Assembly: GCF_003171515.1 (NCBI RefSeq) | Contig: NC_089391.1 | Coordinates: 310,001-374,000, forward strand | Origin: Pyrenophora tritici-repentis | Lineage: Eukaryota; Ascomycota; Dothideomycetes; Pleosporales; Pleosporaceae | DNA: 64,000 bases | Direction of reading: 5' to 3' | Part shown: piece by piece, positions 48,188 to 59,992 of the stretch | Numbering within the stretch: position 1 is the first letter of the stretch | How the letters are laid out: every line of letters begins with the position of its first letter | Translations under genes and position numbers: made by a program | The notes under the pieces: generated by a model | What the model saw: the letters and a program-made list of their open reading frames with translations, nothing else | Databases searched by the model: none | What the model was told of the DNA's origin: nothing

Positions 48188-51100
48188 GACAACACCCACA
48201 CAACGCCGGCGGTAACCAGCCGCACACACCAGCCCAAGGTATATTGATTGCCTGGGCCAACGTTGGTAGGAGATCACCTAGCCACATCGCAATCTTGCAA
48301 CTTGCATGGGAAACAAAAGTAGACGTTGTATGCGTCCAAGAACCTTTCACCTGCTTAGACTCTAAAACCTCAACACACCCTGGGTATAACTTGCACGCCC
48401 CAGTGACTAACTGGGGCCATAATGACCCTAAAACTAGAAGAGCACTCCGCCCTCGGGTTATGACCTATGTCCGTAAAGACTATAGACTTGAGTCTGAAGT
48501 CATCTTCCCAAAAATTAACCGAGACCTGCTCTGGGTTAAGGTGAACGGCTACTCAATTCTTAACGCTTACCGCCAACCTGCCAGCACTGGAGTCTTACAA
48601 TACATCACTAACTGCACTCCCCCACCCTTATCTATTGTAGGGGGGACTTCAACGCCCGCCACCCAGCCTTTGAGCCTGGCACAGACGCCCGCAACGGGGG
48701 CATTGAACTGAATCAGTGGTCAATTAACAACAACATGAGCTTCATTGGAGAGCCGGGCGAAGCCACACACCAGGCTGGGCATGTCATAGACCTTACCTTC
48801 TCGAATATCCCCTTTGCCACAACTGAAGTAGCAGAGGACCTACACTGTGGCTCTGACCACTTTACCTTACTCACCACAATCCCCGCTAGAGGGCGCCAAC
48901 CTCTAGACCAATTCCACTACAGGGTGCCAACAAGACGCCTGCACCAGTTTAACGCTCTAGTTGAACTTCACCTCCAAGCACACCCAATCAGCCCTATCAA
49001 CACGAAAGCAGACATTGAGTCATCTATTGCCAGCTTAGAAAGAACCCTATGGGCCGCGCTCAAGGGCGCTGGCACACCAGACAGGGCAAAAGGTCACTCA
49101 GCACCATGGTGGACAGAAGATTGCGTAGAAGCCCACAGCCGGCACCGGGCTGCCAGGAACTTAGCAGAACCAGGGACGGTCCCAATCGAAATCAGGGAGT
49201 TCCTTGCCGTCGTGCGGAAAGCGAAGAAGGAGTACTGGGCGAACCGGATTAACAATATCACTACAGATGAGGAGTTATATAGCCTGCTAGGTTGGCATAA
49301 ACTTACCCCAGGACAGCAGGACATCCCACTTATCGTGAACAACCAAACCATCTCAGACCCACTAGAAAAAGCCGAAGCCCTGCGGGTGGAAATCCTGGAC
49401 CGGTTCAGCGCTGAGGACGACCTGCCGGAGCCAGTATGGCCTACCGAAACACCGGCGGGTACACTGCCATGGGACACCCACATCCCTATGGAAGAAGTCG
49501 AGAGAAGCACTATTGGGGTGTCCAGCACCTCGCCAGGCACCGATCGAATCACCGTCCGGCTTCTCAAGACCTGCTGGGCTCAGGTCAGGACCCACATCCG
49601 CTCTATCTTTCAGAAGTGCCTTGAGCTCTGCTACTTCCCCACAGCCTGGAAAACGGCCGAAGTCGCCATGATACCAAAGGTCGGCAAGAAGGACCGCACC
49701 TCCCCAAGATCCATGCGTCCAATAGCCCTCCTATCCTGCCTAGGCAAAGGACTTGAACGGGTTGTAGCAAGACGGCTGGCCTGGACCGCAATGACTCACG
49801 AGATACTCAGCCCCAGCATGTAGGCGCGCTCCCGAAACGCTCTGCAATGGACCTGCTGGCCTCCTTCACACACGATACACAAAGAGCTTGGGCATTGGGC
49901 AAGAAGGTGACTATGGTTACTATGGACGTTCAAGGAGCCTTTGACGCACTTCTTAAGAACCGGCTACTCGTCCGCATGGCAAAGCAGGGCTGGCCAGACC
50001 TAGTGCTCAAATTTGTCAACAGTTTCCTCACAGATCGCAAAGTCAGGGTTAGATTAGGCAAGGCAACCACCCAGTGCTACACCGTGGCCTGCGGAACACC
50101 CCAAGGATCACCACTGTCCCCAGTCCTCTACACACTATACCTAGCAGAGCTTCTAAACCAGGACACAACCCGCCGCTTCGGGTATGCTGACGACGTCTGC
50201 ATATACCGGGCCTCGAACTCTCTGGATGAAAACGTTCGCCTGCTGGCAGAAGATGTTAGAGCTATCAACGAGTGGGGTGCAGCAAACAAGGTTGCCTTCG
50301 CACCAGAAAAGTTGGAAATGATGCACCTCACTAGGCAATGGGATAACTATTCCCCGCCCTGTGTTGTGGACGACTCCCTCACCATTACACCAATCACAGA
50401 TCAGGACGACGGAGTCCAACCCGCCTGCCGATGGCTGGGGGTCTGGTTTGATCGAAAGCTCAACTTCAAAAGACACGTTGAAACGAGAGCAGCGACAGCC
50501 CGCAAAGTTGCCTATCACATCCGTAGTCTTGCCAACACAGTTAATGGCCCCCCAGCCTCAGCCCTCCGCAAAGCAGTCACTACCTGCATAATGCCATGTC
50601 TCCTCTACGGAGCAGAAGCATGGTTTGAAGGCCGCACCAAGAACCCTCTGACCAACCGATCGGACCAACCGCCCGTAGTCAGCACTAGGATTAGCTGGCA
50701 CCTCAAAGCCCTCAACCAGACACTCACCATCGCGGCTCGCGCCATCCTCCCTGCCTGGAAAACCTATCCAGGATGGGCACTCTTTCGAGACGCCGGCTTA
50801 CCATCAGCACTTATTATGCTAGAAGAAGCAAAGCTGAGATTCGCTCTGCATCTGCAAGTAGTCGATAAGAACCACCCACTTACAGCCAGGATCAAGATCT
50901 CGGTGATATCGAAGGGCAGGGGAGCTGGAGGTTTGCAGAAGCCACACTCCAAAGTCCAGCGACTTGGGTTGATTCTTCCTACCATTCCCAGACACACCCT
51001 CATAGCGCCGCACTACTCTCCAGGGTGCCGCACTGACCCAACAAACGGTATAACCAAGGCTGAGGCCGCCAAATCATTTACGAAGTGGTGGGTTACCCTT

Positions 51101-51753
51101 ACTAACCAGGACGTCACCATCTTCTCTGATGGATCAGAACAGCGCACTGACGGCGAACGCTTTGTCACCTACGGCTACGCGATATACCAGGCCTAGACCC
51201 AGATTGCCATAGGGAGGGGATCGCTTAATCCCCAATCCCATGTATTCGATGCCGAAGCAGTGGGTGCTTGGAGAGGTCTCCAGCACGCCATCAGACTAGC
51301 CCCCCATGGCCACCGCAGGCTATGGATGTGTATTGACTCAACGTCAGTTATCTGGGGTATACGGGGCAACGCCCCCACATCGTCGCAATGGGCATTCCTT
51401 GAGTGCCAGGCAGCAATGGCAGTCTTCAACATACAAGTACGCTGGTCGCCAGGCCACACCGGGATTATTGGGAATGAGGCAGCAGAGCGCCTTGCCAATG
51501 CCGAAGCAAAAGCACCCAGCCAGCCTTACGGCATGGCCGCGGAACCGACAGCATCTGGGGTGCGTTCAATCGCTAAGTCCTTGCTCAACGCTGCCAGGCA
51601 GCGCTGGTGGGACTAAACTCGGACCTAAATGTCGGCCTGGTACCGGCAATGGGAACTACCCTACCAAACCACAAAGACACCAATCGAACTGACGCTTCCG
51701 CACCCTATTCTCGCGCATCTGCTGGCTATCCGGTCACGACATGGGGACTTTGC
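48181..51753 (+). pseudogene. LINE-B ORF2: endonuclease, reverse transcriptase, RNase H
   Basis: Start MVGQHPHNA at 48181. Endonuclease: 'VDVVCVQEPFT' (Glu), then after a base lost in the G run at about 48640 'GDFNARHPAF' (Asp-x-Asn) and 'CGSDHFTLLT' (Asp-His). RT: 'SSTSPGTDRITVRLL', 'SMRPIALLSCLGKGLERV', 'MVTMDVQGAFDALLKN', 'CGTPQGSPLSPVLY', catalytic 'RFGYADDVCIY'. Then 'RWLGVWFDRKLNFKRHV' and RNase H ('TIFSDGSEQ', 'DAEAVGAWRGLQHAI', 'WSPGHTGIIGNEAAERLA') after a TAG at 51194. The last portion lies beyond hAT-4 at 54795-55047. Confidence 0.9.
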
Positions 51754-51767
51754 CAGACTTGCTATCA

Positions 51768-51912
51768 GTCAGGTAACTCAGTTAGAACTGACTGAACTGA
51801 CTGCCAAGACTCAGTTCAGTCAGTCAGTTGTTAAGGCTGCTGGACGTCAGTTCAGTCAGTTCAAGAAGCCTCTAGACTGACTGAACTGACTGACGTTGGA
51901 CTGACGTCAGCC
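51768..51912. repeat. hAT-4 left subterminal repeat array
   Basis: Many direct and inverted copies of a cagtcagttcagt motif; several form perfect palindromes such as actgactgaactgact. Confidence 0.85.
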
Positions 51913-52135
51913 ATTTTAAGGCCGTATTTTGCAGCCGTGATAGCCACTTCTGGTGTTGTTTGAAAGCGGCGACAAAATGACGCTAGTCATAGATAGGCAT
52001 GCACTAGTCCTATATAGGTTAAGGGTAAGCTGTTTAGCTAATTAGAGTTTGTAGGGTACGCTAGTCTTACCCAGCAAGCTCTACGCGTCTCGCCCGCTAC
52101 AACCACTCGACGCATATTTTCTTCTAGAGTACTTC

Positions 52136-54610
52136 ATGTCTACTCCCTCTAACTCAGGCCTCCGCCGCCTCATCGAATACGATAAGCGCGCTTCTCCTCG
52201 ACCGTCGCTATCGAACGCGCCTACTATTAGCGATACTGCGTGCGAGGCTCAGGCCGATGAGCCCGTTGTAGTACAGGCGGACACACCCGACGACGACGAC
52301 GACAACTACGTCGGGCTTGATTTTAAGCGCGTGCCATACCTAGAGCGGCGCCAAGTTGAGCGCTGTGGTCGTGGCGGGCCAAAAAGCTGGATCTACCGCC
52401 ACGGCTGGGGCGTCTGGCACCGCAAGCACAAGAAGAACTACTAGCTTTGCCGGTACTGCCACCAACGACGGCAGCAGGAGGCGTGCTACGAGGCTGACAG
52501 CACTACGAACGCTGGCCGACACCTCTCGAGCAATAGGCCTGGGCACTCACTTAGACCTGACGGACCTATACTAATTGCTAGCCAGGAAGGCAACATTATG
52601 GGCGCGCTTGCAAAATCACAAGTACATATTATGAGGTCTATAGGTATAGAAGTATCGCAGGAGGTAGCAAATAAGATAGCAGTAAGCTTTTTAACCTCTC
52701 GATTTTAGGACGCGCTAAAGGACTAGGTAGTCGCGGACAACTAGAGCCTCCGCGTAATAGAAACGCCGCAGTTTCGAGCCATGATTGCGGCCGTGAACCC
52801 GCTAGCTGAAGCCCTCCTTTGGCGTAGCCACTAAACGCTCCGTGACTATATTATTGCTAAGTACAACGTATACGTACCAGCCGTTGCCGCCTACCTTTGC
52901 AAAGCCCGGTCGCTTATACACGTATCCTTTGACAACTAGACTTCGACTGGTGGGCAGTATGCTTTTACTGGTCTCTGCGTACACTACCTTGACGGTGAGG
53001 GCAAGCTAGTCGACCACCTGCTCGGGTTGCCTGAGCTACATAGAGCGCACACTAGCAATAATATAGCCTCTGTAGCAGCGACAATACTACGGCTATTTAG
53101 CGTTAATAACGCAAACGTTGGGTACTTTGTGCTTAACAACGCAAGTAACAATAATACTGCGGTTGAGTTATTAGCAGAGGAGTTTAACTTTACCGCAAGC
53201 GAGCGGCGGCTTTGGTGTTGCTGCCACATACTTAACTTAGGCGCGCAGTTAGTGATCTGGGGCAAAAACCGTAGCGCGTACGAGAATGATGCCGCCCACC
53301 TTGACGACGAGGAGAAGTACATGGATGAGTGGCGCAAGTACGGCCCTATTGGCGTCCTCTTTGACGTGATTGCGTCTATATGCACGCCGCAAACTCGACA
53401 GCTGCTAGAGCGCCTACAGCGCGAAGAGGCGGAGACTTTGAGCGTTACGGCTAACGTCCGGCAGCTTGCTAAGCCCGTCAAGACCCGTTGGAATAGCTAT
53501 TTTAATACCTTTGTGCGCGCAGCCGAGCTACACGGTCCTATCGATAGCTATATTGAGTATAAACTTGAGGAGCAAAGCGCCGCAACAGCAGCTTTACGAC
53601 GCCAGAGGAACCGCGAGCAGCCGCCTGCTTCGCAGCCGCGACTATATATACGCGAGGGCGGCCTAAGTGGCAAGGACTGGGCGATAATTACGGAGTATAT
53701 TCAACTCCTTGAGCCATTTGCGGAAGCTACACGGCTGCTTGAAGGCCGCGGCCTCTACGGCCGCCACGGCGCTATATAGGAGGTTCTAGTAACGTTTGAA
53801 TGGCTGCTTAACCAGCTTGAAGCTCTTAAAGACCGCCTAAAGGACATTAATTACGAAGATTCTGACGCGCCTAAAGATCATCTTGTTACGCACGTTAACC
53901 TTGCGCACAGTAAGCTTGCTGAGTACTATACAAAATTTAACGACGCGCCTGTCTACTACGCCGCTACAGTACTCCATTCGCACTACAAGCACCACCTCGC
54001 GGCGCTCTGGAAGGTGCCTGACACCCATATTACTGCCCGCGACGGCGTGCACTATCGCGACGGCTGGCTTGACAATAACCACCGAGCGTTCCTGCGCATG
54101 TGGCAGGAGCGGAAGGACGCTGCCGCTATTGCAGCTCATACGGTGTCGCCGCCGCGTAAGAAGCCCCGGCTAGGGTTATCAACGTCTCGGTCAGCTTTTC
54201 TACAGTCGTCGATCGAGCACAACATACGGTAGGTAGAGGCAAGCCTAGCAGAGGATGAGTATGAGATCTGGAAGCGGCAACTAGCGTTAGCTGAGGAGGA
54301 CCGGCTGTCTCTTAACCCGCTGCTATACTAGGAGTTAGTTGCTGGGCAATTCCCTATACTCTCGAAGTTTGCTATTAACATACTAACGATACCGGCGGCA
54401 GCAGCAGACTGCGAGCGGACTTTTAGCGAGCTTGGCGACATGTTAGGTACGCGGAGACTCCATATGAAGCCAGAGCTTATTTCAGCTTTGCAGTGTTTAA
54501 AGAGCTGGAAAAGGCTTGGTATACGGCCAGCAACCACGTCAGCACGTACACTATCAGAGGAGGAAATCTCAAAAATACAGGAGCAATTATCTCAGTTCGA
54601 CGTCAGTTAA
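52136..54610 (+). pseudogene. hAT-4 transposase, single frame with nine RIP-type stops
   Basis: One frame of 825 codons with no indel. BED-type finger ('LCRYCH' to 'GHSLRPDG'), core blocks 'SLIHVSFDN', 'VGYFVLNNASNNNTAV', 'RRLWCCCHILNLGAQ', 'KPVKTRWNSYFNTF', 'YYAATVLHSHYK' and the dimerisation domain ('LSKFAINILTIPAAAADCERTFS'). Stops: TAG at 52442, 52706, 52724, 52742, 52937, 53777, 54230 and 54329, TAA at 52832. Each lies at a position expected to be Gln or Trp and is one CpA-to-TpA change away. No functional protein can result. Confidence 0.9.
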
Positions 54611-54786
54611 TTCAGTTCAGTCAGTTCAGTCAGTTCATAGGCAGCCGCGACGTCAGTTTAGTCAGTCAGTTATAATTCTCCCAAAAAGTCTTGGCAGTCA
54701 GTTCAGTCCAGTTCAGTGACCTCCGGACGTCAGTTCAGTCAGTCTGGAGACCTCCGGACTGACTGAACTGACTGATAGCCAGTCTG
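54597..54786. repeat. hAT-4 right subterminal repeat array
   Basis: Same cagtcagttcagt units as the left end, more than ten copies in both orientations, ending in the inverted terminus at 54768-54786. Confidence 0.85.
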
Positions 54787-54794
54787 GACTTTGC

Positions 54795-55047
54795 ATGGTA
54801 CCACAACAAATTCAGACACGACACAGCAGAATTGAATTGTTCTTGCGGGCGACTCAAAACACCTGAGCACATGCTCTTCTGCAGAAAGACAAGACGCTCT
54901 TTTAGCAGATGGCCGCTCCGACCCTCCAGCCCCCCAAGCAATATGAAAGAGGCCGTCAGGTACCTCAAGGCTCTACTCACTGAGCCTGAACACTTCGAGT
55001 CACTCTTGGAGCTCACCAAGTACTTCACAACAATCTGCCGGCGATAA
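54795..55047 (+). pseudogene. LINE-B ORF2, C-terminal zinc knuckle
   Basis: Resumes after hAT-4 with 'WYHNKFRHDTAELN' and the CCHC motif 'CSCGRLKTPEHMLFC' usual at the end of Tad/I-type ORF2, ending with TAA at 55045-55047. The frame joins that of 51629-51753 (...'RSRHGDFA') when the transposon and one GACTTTGC are removed. Confidence 0.85.
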
Positions 55048-55325
55048 TTTCAGTTTTGGCATTACAAAACACAGTACTAGGCGGCCTTTAGCCGCTTATG
55101 TCTATGTCATCAGTCCCTCGCTCATTTACCACCTCTACACCTCCTCCCCCAGCTTCAACGCTAACGCCCTAGGCCTACTAGCACCAGAACAAGAGCTCTG
55201 CTTCATTGCTCAACACATCCACAGCCCCACAGCCCGGAACCTAGATAGAGTCTTTTCAACTGGCGGAAATTACCCTACCAGACTGCACACACTGCCAACA
55301 CCCAAAGAATAGGAGCACCTGAGTA

Positions 55326-55484
55326 GACTCCGCAACAATCAATTCAATCCGGTCACTCTCCTAGACCCACTTACCTATCTAGGTAGGGCTTAAACTCCTA
55401 TAGGTAACTACTAGGCTTAAAGCGGTAATCAATCAATCCAATCTGAACCTTCTAGGACCCACTTAATTGATTGTTGCGGACTGT
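55326..55484. mobile_element. 159-bp MITE with 11-bp flanking duplication
   Basis: Ends share an inverted TCCGCAACAATCAATT. The sequence GCACCTGAGTA occurs on both sides (55315-55325 and 55485-55495). A 9-11-bp duplication suggests a Mutator-like origin. No coding capacity; lies in the LINE-B 3' UTR. Confidence 0.72.
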
Positions 55485-55585
55485 GCACCTGAGTACCATA
55501 CAGGGCGCTACCCGTCTTTCATGCCCCCTGGGAGGCTTTCATAGGACGTTAAACAATACATACATACATACATACACAATACAAC

Positions 55586-56906
55586 CTCAGTTCAATCCTT
55601 CAATTCTCCGCACATGCGCACTGTTCACTCCACTGCAAGACTTAGCCTAGTTGCCGGCAACGATTCTGCGCCATTATCAGTCCGTTCTTGCTTCTTTAAC
55701 CCACTGTACGTAGAGTAACAGACCTAAACGGGGACCTACGCTATTCCACTGACTTGGTACCGTGGCGGTACCTTTATCTTGGGCTCGGGCTGGAATGACG
55801 CGGCCTGCTAGGATAGCAGCGCTAGTAATTGGTTGCAATTGTCGGGGATTTGCACGGCAGCCTCTGGCGGTTCGTTATATCTAATCTACTCCTGATCGAG
55901 ACAACCAATACAACAGAGTTTGCGGAGTTTAATCCATCTGGAGATTGGCATTGGACAGTCGTGCCGTAACGCAAGAAAAATCGCATGTATCAAAGAATAC
56001 TAAAGCTTTGACTGCGTAGCGGCGATGGCGGCATTAACTCACTAAGAACGCTAGGCTATTGTAATTAACTACTGCGGTTATAAGGATAGATAGGCTTGCA
56101 GTTTGTAAAATGCGTACAAATGTATCACGACAGCAAGTGGATATGTCGTATTAGACGCATCTGGGCGCGTCCCGGACGAGTTCGGAACGCGGTGTCTAAG
56201 CGAGCCTGTAACGGAGACATTCACGCATGTAGAGGCCTACCCAGTTCCCCGGCTACCAACCGGCTGCGTCGGAAGCTTGCAAGTAGGAGCAGGGGTGATA
56301 TTCAATGCACCTAGAGTCTTCTTCAAGGGATCTGCTTCCGTACATCACATTCGTGCCTCAACCATACAGCCGGGTGCAGCCGTAATGCAGCCGTAATGCA
56401 GCCAAGCAACTGCCCCCTGAGCCACCCCACGGTAGTCTCCATCCTGTGCCTTGATGCAGGCTGTGTCAATAGATGCCTCGTAGTTCATTCCACAAAGGTA
56501 GCTAGGTTACTCAACAAGATGTAACGTCTATCCCGGTATGACGATAATCCCAGTGTGCAGAAATACCCAGTTAAATCGCTTTCGGCACGCAAGGTTTTTC
56601 GGCACAGAGATAGATGTTACTCTCGTGTCTTCTCATATGGAACCAAGCCTGGCTACTTCGCCATGGCTTTTGATTGCTGCTCACAGAATCAGTGCCGTGT
56701 GCAAGGATCACATTTGTGCGGATTGTGCGGATTGTGCGGATGTAAATCGGCCCCTCTACGTAGATCTTTCATTGCAATGCGTGTCTAGGGGCAGCATTCT
56801 TAAGGCTGACCAAGCCCGAAGCAATACACAATGCAAAACCAAAAGATGAGGCACTTGTTCTACTTTTGTTCACTGATAGTGCAGCCTTTTTAGACTGGTT
56901 ATCGTT
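55586..56906. other. gene-free interval upstream of the transcription factor
   Basis: No domain-bearing frame. Contains a short triplication of ttgtgcgga at about 56714-56740. The stretch immediately before 56907 is presumably the promoter of the transcription-factor gene. Confidence 0.45.
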
Positions 56907-59692
56907 ATGAGCTCCCAAGCAGATACTTCTCGTCTAAAGCTCACACGCAGGAGAGGCGCATGTCAGGAATGTCGCTCAAAGAAGATCCGATGTGCGCTAT
57001 ACTGCCTTAAATTTAGGAAACATATGCTAATACTGTTGGAACAGGTGATGGGGCTAGTCCGTGTCACAGCTGTGAAGTAAAAAAAAACCATAATACATTA
57101 TTATGGAAACCTGACCTTTACTTAGAAGGCCTTGACTCCTTGTATATACCTGCATACACGGCGCTCTCAGGTATCGCAAGGAGGATCAATCAATTCGAAT
57201 TCGCCTAGTTACAGCGACACCTTCCAGAACGTTACTTCGCCCTTACCCACAATGGAGGGCCTAGTGACGCCAGCTTCTCTAGACTTGTTCGACTTTGTTT
57301 ATGAGAATCCCATACAGCAAATGAGGAGTCCCGGAATTAATCGTGAAGATGATCTATCACGAGTAGTTGCGCATGGGACACCTCGTTATTTCGATGCTAG
57401 CCTCTTTGGTGAATCGCATCTAGCCACTAGATCTGGAGAAGGTGCGTTTTAACTTGAAACTCTTGTTTTTCGTTTCGTTTCAGCAACTATACTTCTATCT
57501 GCTGATCGGGTTATACTTTACCACTAATTTACTGTTGGCGAGCTAACACTTACATAGAACCAGGCAGCTGCATGCAGAATAGTATTTTAACGAGGCAGAT
57601 ATTACAGTCGGCTCCTGGAAGTGACGACAATCCAAGTGCCTTCGAGAATAGCTTGAACCTAGCTGCTCGTCGAAATAGTGAAGTTGATTCACACAATGTA
57701 ACAAGGAATGCTTCGCAACAGGGCCCACTCCCCTTTTCCCTTCCAGCTCTGGGTTGGCAAGTCTTTCTAGAACCTCTACAGGTCAGTACTTCTTTTCTGC
57801 ATACAAATCCATAGTGATACAAATCCAGGAAGGAGACTACTCCAATTTCTAGAGTATGCGACATAACTGCTGCTATCTATGCGTCAAAACTAGGGAACTC
57901 TACGAAGCAAGCTGCGATAAGAGCGATTAAGACTCTACTTTCTTCTGACTGTCAATTATGCCCCCCTTCTTTCTGGAAAAGTGGTGTTGATGGGAAACAA
58001 CCCTCATCCCTAGACATGGCGAGCCCGAAAATAGATGCATGGATTCATAGTACGTGTTGGTAGGCCTTGTACGATCGTACGGGTGAATAACAACAACGAG
58101 GTTCTTCTGGTGACTGGTATTGGTATTCGTATTGATTGTCTACGAACATAGCTGCTACGAAGGTACACCTAAGCTCTGCGCAAGGTGGGCCGACGTCGGG
58201 CCGAAGTGTCAAGCAGCCGACGTCTCTACCGATACTCACGATCCGACAGTACGCCTACTATCGTATACTAGGGCAGTGTGCTAACTAGGCAAAGAAGCTT
58301 TCCAGGAACCAGGAGGGTAAAAAAGTTAATGCACATTTTATCTCTGCATCTATCTAACCTCAAGCTAGCTTAAACACTTTCATAAAAGCCCAACATGTTA
58401 TACAGATACACAGGGTAGTTCTCGACCCCCAAAAACGATCGGTCCAGCCTACCGAGTTATCCTTGTTACTAGTTACAATTACATGGGGAGCTCTACTCGA
58501 CACAGAGTTCAACAGCCCTGTCAAGGCTGATCTAGCAGATGTTGTTGAAGATATGAAGAAACTTGTATTCAGACACGCTGATAGTATGGATAAGTTCCTG
58601 GTAAGGGTTAGCAACAGACACTATCTATGCTTTTACTAAAATCACTTCAGGCGCTTGTTGCTATGGTGAGTACATAGTTTAAGTGGATAAGATAGGGTTA
58701 CTAACGCGTCTAGCTTTGTCTTGCTGAAAAGATGAACCAAAAAGAACTACATGCGCTGATTCTAGGATGTGCTGGAACCGCAAGTTCATTGAAACTCCAA
58801 ATGAGATCTGTAGTGCATGTCACTTGCCTTAGTGAAGAGCAGGCTGCGCAGGTTGGGCAAGCTATGCGGGTACTCTATTGTATTGACAAGTCCTATGCAT
58901 TGAGGTGGCAAACTCTCCCAGTAAGTATACTGCTGTTAATGGATAAGCCTAGGTCTTATCGGACTAATTCAAATAGCTCGTTAGCAAAGAAGCACTTCCT
59001 GTCTTAGATACACAAAACGATCTAACACTTAGAGATGATACATCCGCGGTATCGATTAAGCTCTTGCATGCTCGAATGCAATATGCGCATCTTTGTCTGC
59101 ATACAGCTGAGTTGCGCAAAGCTGTCGAGAATATGTCTGGTTCCTTCATAGGAAGAACTAGAGAGCTAGCAAAAGCATTAGGTGATTGGCACGAATTAAT
59201 TATAGAAAATCCGTTCATGTCGTCGTTAGAGGAAATCACAGCAAGACGCGTTAAGCACCAAGCATTCTGTCTTTACTATGAGGCATTGCTTCACTTGGTG
59301 AGCATTTGCTCATTAAACCAGTACAATCCCCTCAATCCGCCGCACCAAGAATGGGAAGCGATCCGTCGGCGATTTATCCGGGAGGTCGTACTTTCGTGCT
59401 CTACGATACCGTCTAATGATCTTCTTCAAGACCAGTAAGTATAGAACAACCTTGTGATTGATTGCAGAAGCCACCCTGACTATCGATTAGGAATTTCATG
59501 TTCACGAGTGTCTTTGCATTCTGCCTGCTTGCTCAGAACTCCTTACTAAATCAGAATACCGAGCTAAGAAGAGAAGATCAGGCGCTGCTTTGTGTTGCCA
59601 GTGGATTTTTTGCTCGGATGCGTCTCCTGTACCCACAAAGCTTCGTCTTCGAGGAAGTTTCTAGTCTTCTCTCTATGATCAACCACGAATGA
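56907..59692 (+). CDS. Zn2Cys6 fungal transcription factor, 11 exons, solo LTR in intron 5
   Basis: Proposed exons: 56907-56991, 57045-57076, 57126-57441, 57558-57781, 57833-58049, 58289-58316, 58369-58600, 58651-58665, 58714-58920, 58977-59434, 59491-59692; sum 2016 nt, 671 residues. Splicing introns 1 and 2 assembles a canonical cluster C-x2-C-x6-C-x5-C-x2-C-x6-C beginning 'CQECRSKKIRC'. Downstream, 'VQPTELSLLLVTITWGALL', 'FLALVAMLCLAEKM' and 'QVGQAMRVLYCIDKSYALRW' fit the fungal-specific regulatory domain. All introns have GT/AG ends and most a CTAAC/CTGAC-like branch point. A nuclear DNA-binding regulator; target unknown. No RIP-type stop. Exons 5-6 are the least certain, since the 40-nt ancestral intron 5 would be very short. 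Confidence 0.82.
58055..58248 (+). mobile_element. solo LTR-B, TSD GTACG, at an intron donor
   Basis: 194 bp, TGTTGGTAGG...GATCCGACA, flanked by GTACG at 58050-58054 and 58249-58253. The first GTACG is the proposed 5' splice site of intron 5 of the transcription factor. Confidence 0.92.
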
Positions 59693-59992
59693 ATATGGGC
59701 GGGCAGCCGAGAAGAGACACTGCTTTGATTGCTAGCTGGTAAGGTCAAGAGATATAAGATCTACACAGGTTTTGTAACATATTCAGCCAGAAACTGCTCC
59801 GTCGTGTTACGTAAGACCAATGATATGACCTACATCCAATTTCATAGCCCCACTACTGTGGTGTAGTAGCTTGTCACGTGTTCGGCGTTAGGTAATCGGC
59901 GCTAGGGTTGAGTATTTTAGGACGACTCCGCGTAGAGGAGCTCGACATCTTATTTTACACCATTCTTAATACTACCGTTTATGGTTCGGATA
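59693..59992. other. no recognisable gene
   Basis: 3' flank of the transcription factor up to the LINE fragment; presumably holds its 3' UTR. Nothing else seen. Confidence 0.45.

Larger units (their letters stand above)
51754..54786 (+). mobile_element. hAT-4, complete hAT DNA transposon, 8-bp TSD GACTTTGC
   Basis: 3033 bp. Inverted termini CAGACTTGCTATCAGTCAG (left) and CAGACTGGCTATCAGTCAG (right, complement) differ at one base. The duplication GACTTTGC is at 51746-51753 and 54787-54794. About 150-190 bp inside each end are crowded with AGTTCAGTCAGT-type units in both orientations, as expected for hAT transposase-binding arrays. The interior holds one transposase frame with nine stops. Removing the element and one duplication restores the LINE-B ORF2 frame. 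Confidence 0.95.
46532..55585 (+). mobile_element. LINE-B, Tad-like LINE, nearly full length, hosting hAT-4 and a MITE
   Basis: ORF1, ORF2 (endonuclease, RT, RNase H, C-terminal CCHC) and a 3' end with a tandem (tacata)-type tail at about 55553-55585. ORF2 is split by hAT-4 (51754-54786, duplication GACTTTGC) and the 3' UTR by a 159-bp MITE. Damage in the LINE itself: TAG at 47336, single-base losses in a G run near 48640 and a C run near 49813, TAG at 51194, and a frame change near 51610. Confidence 0.85.

Noticed and set aside
58001..58300. Transcription factor as an LTR-killed pseudogene
   Set aside because: At first the LTR seemed to interrupt coding sequence, but the duplication coincides with an intron donor and splicing 58049 to 58289 preserves the frame.
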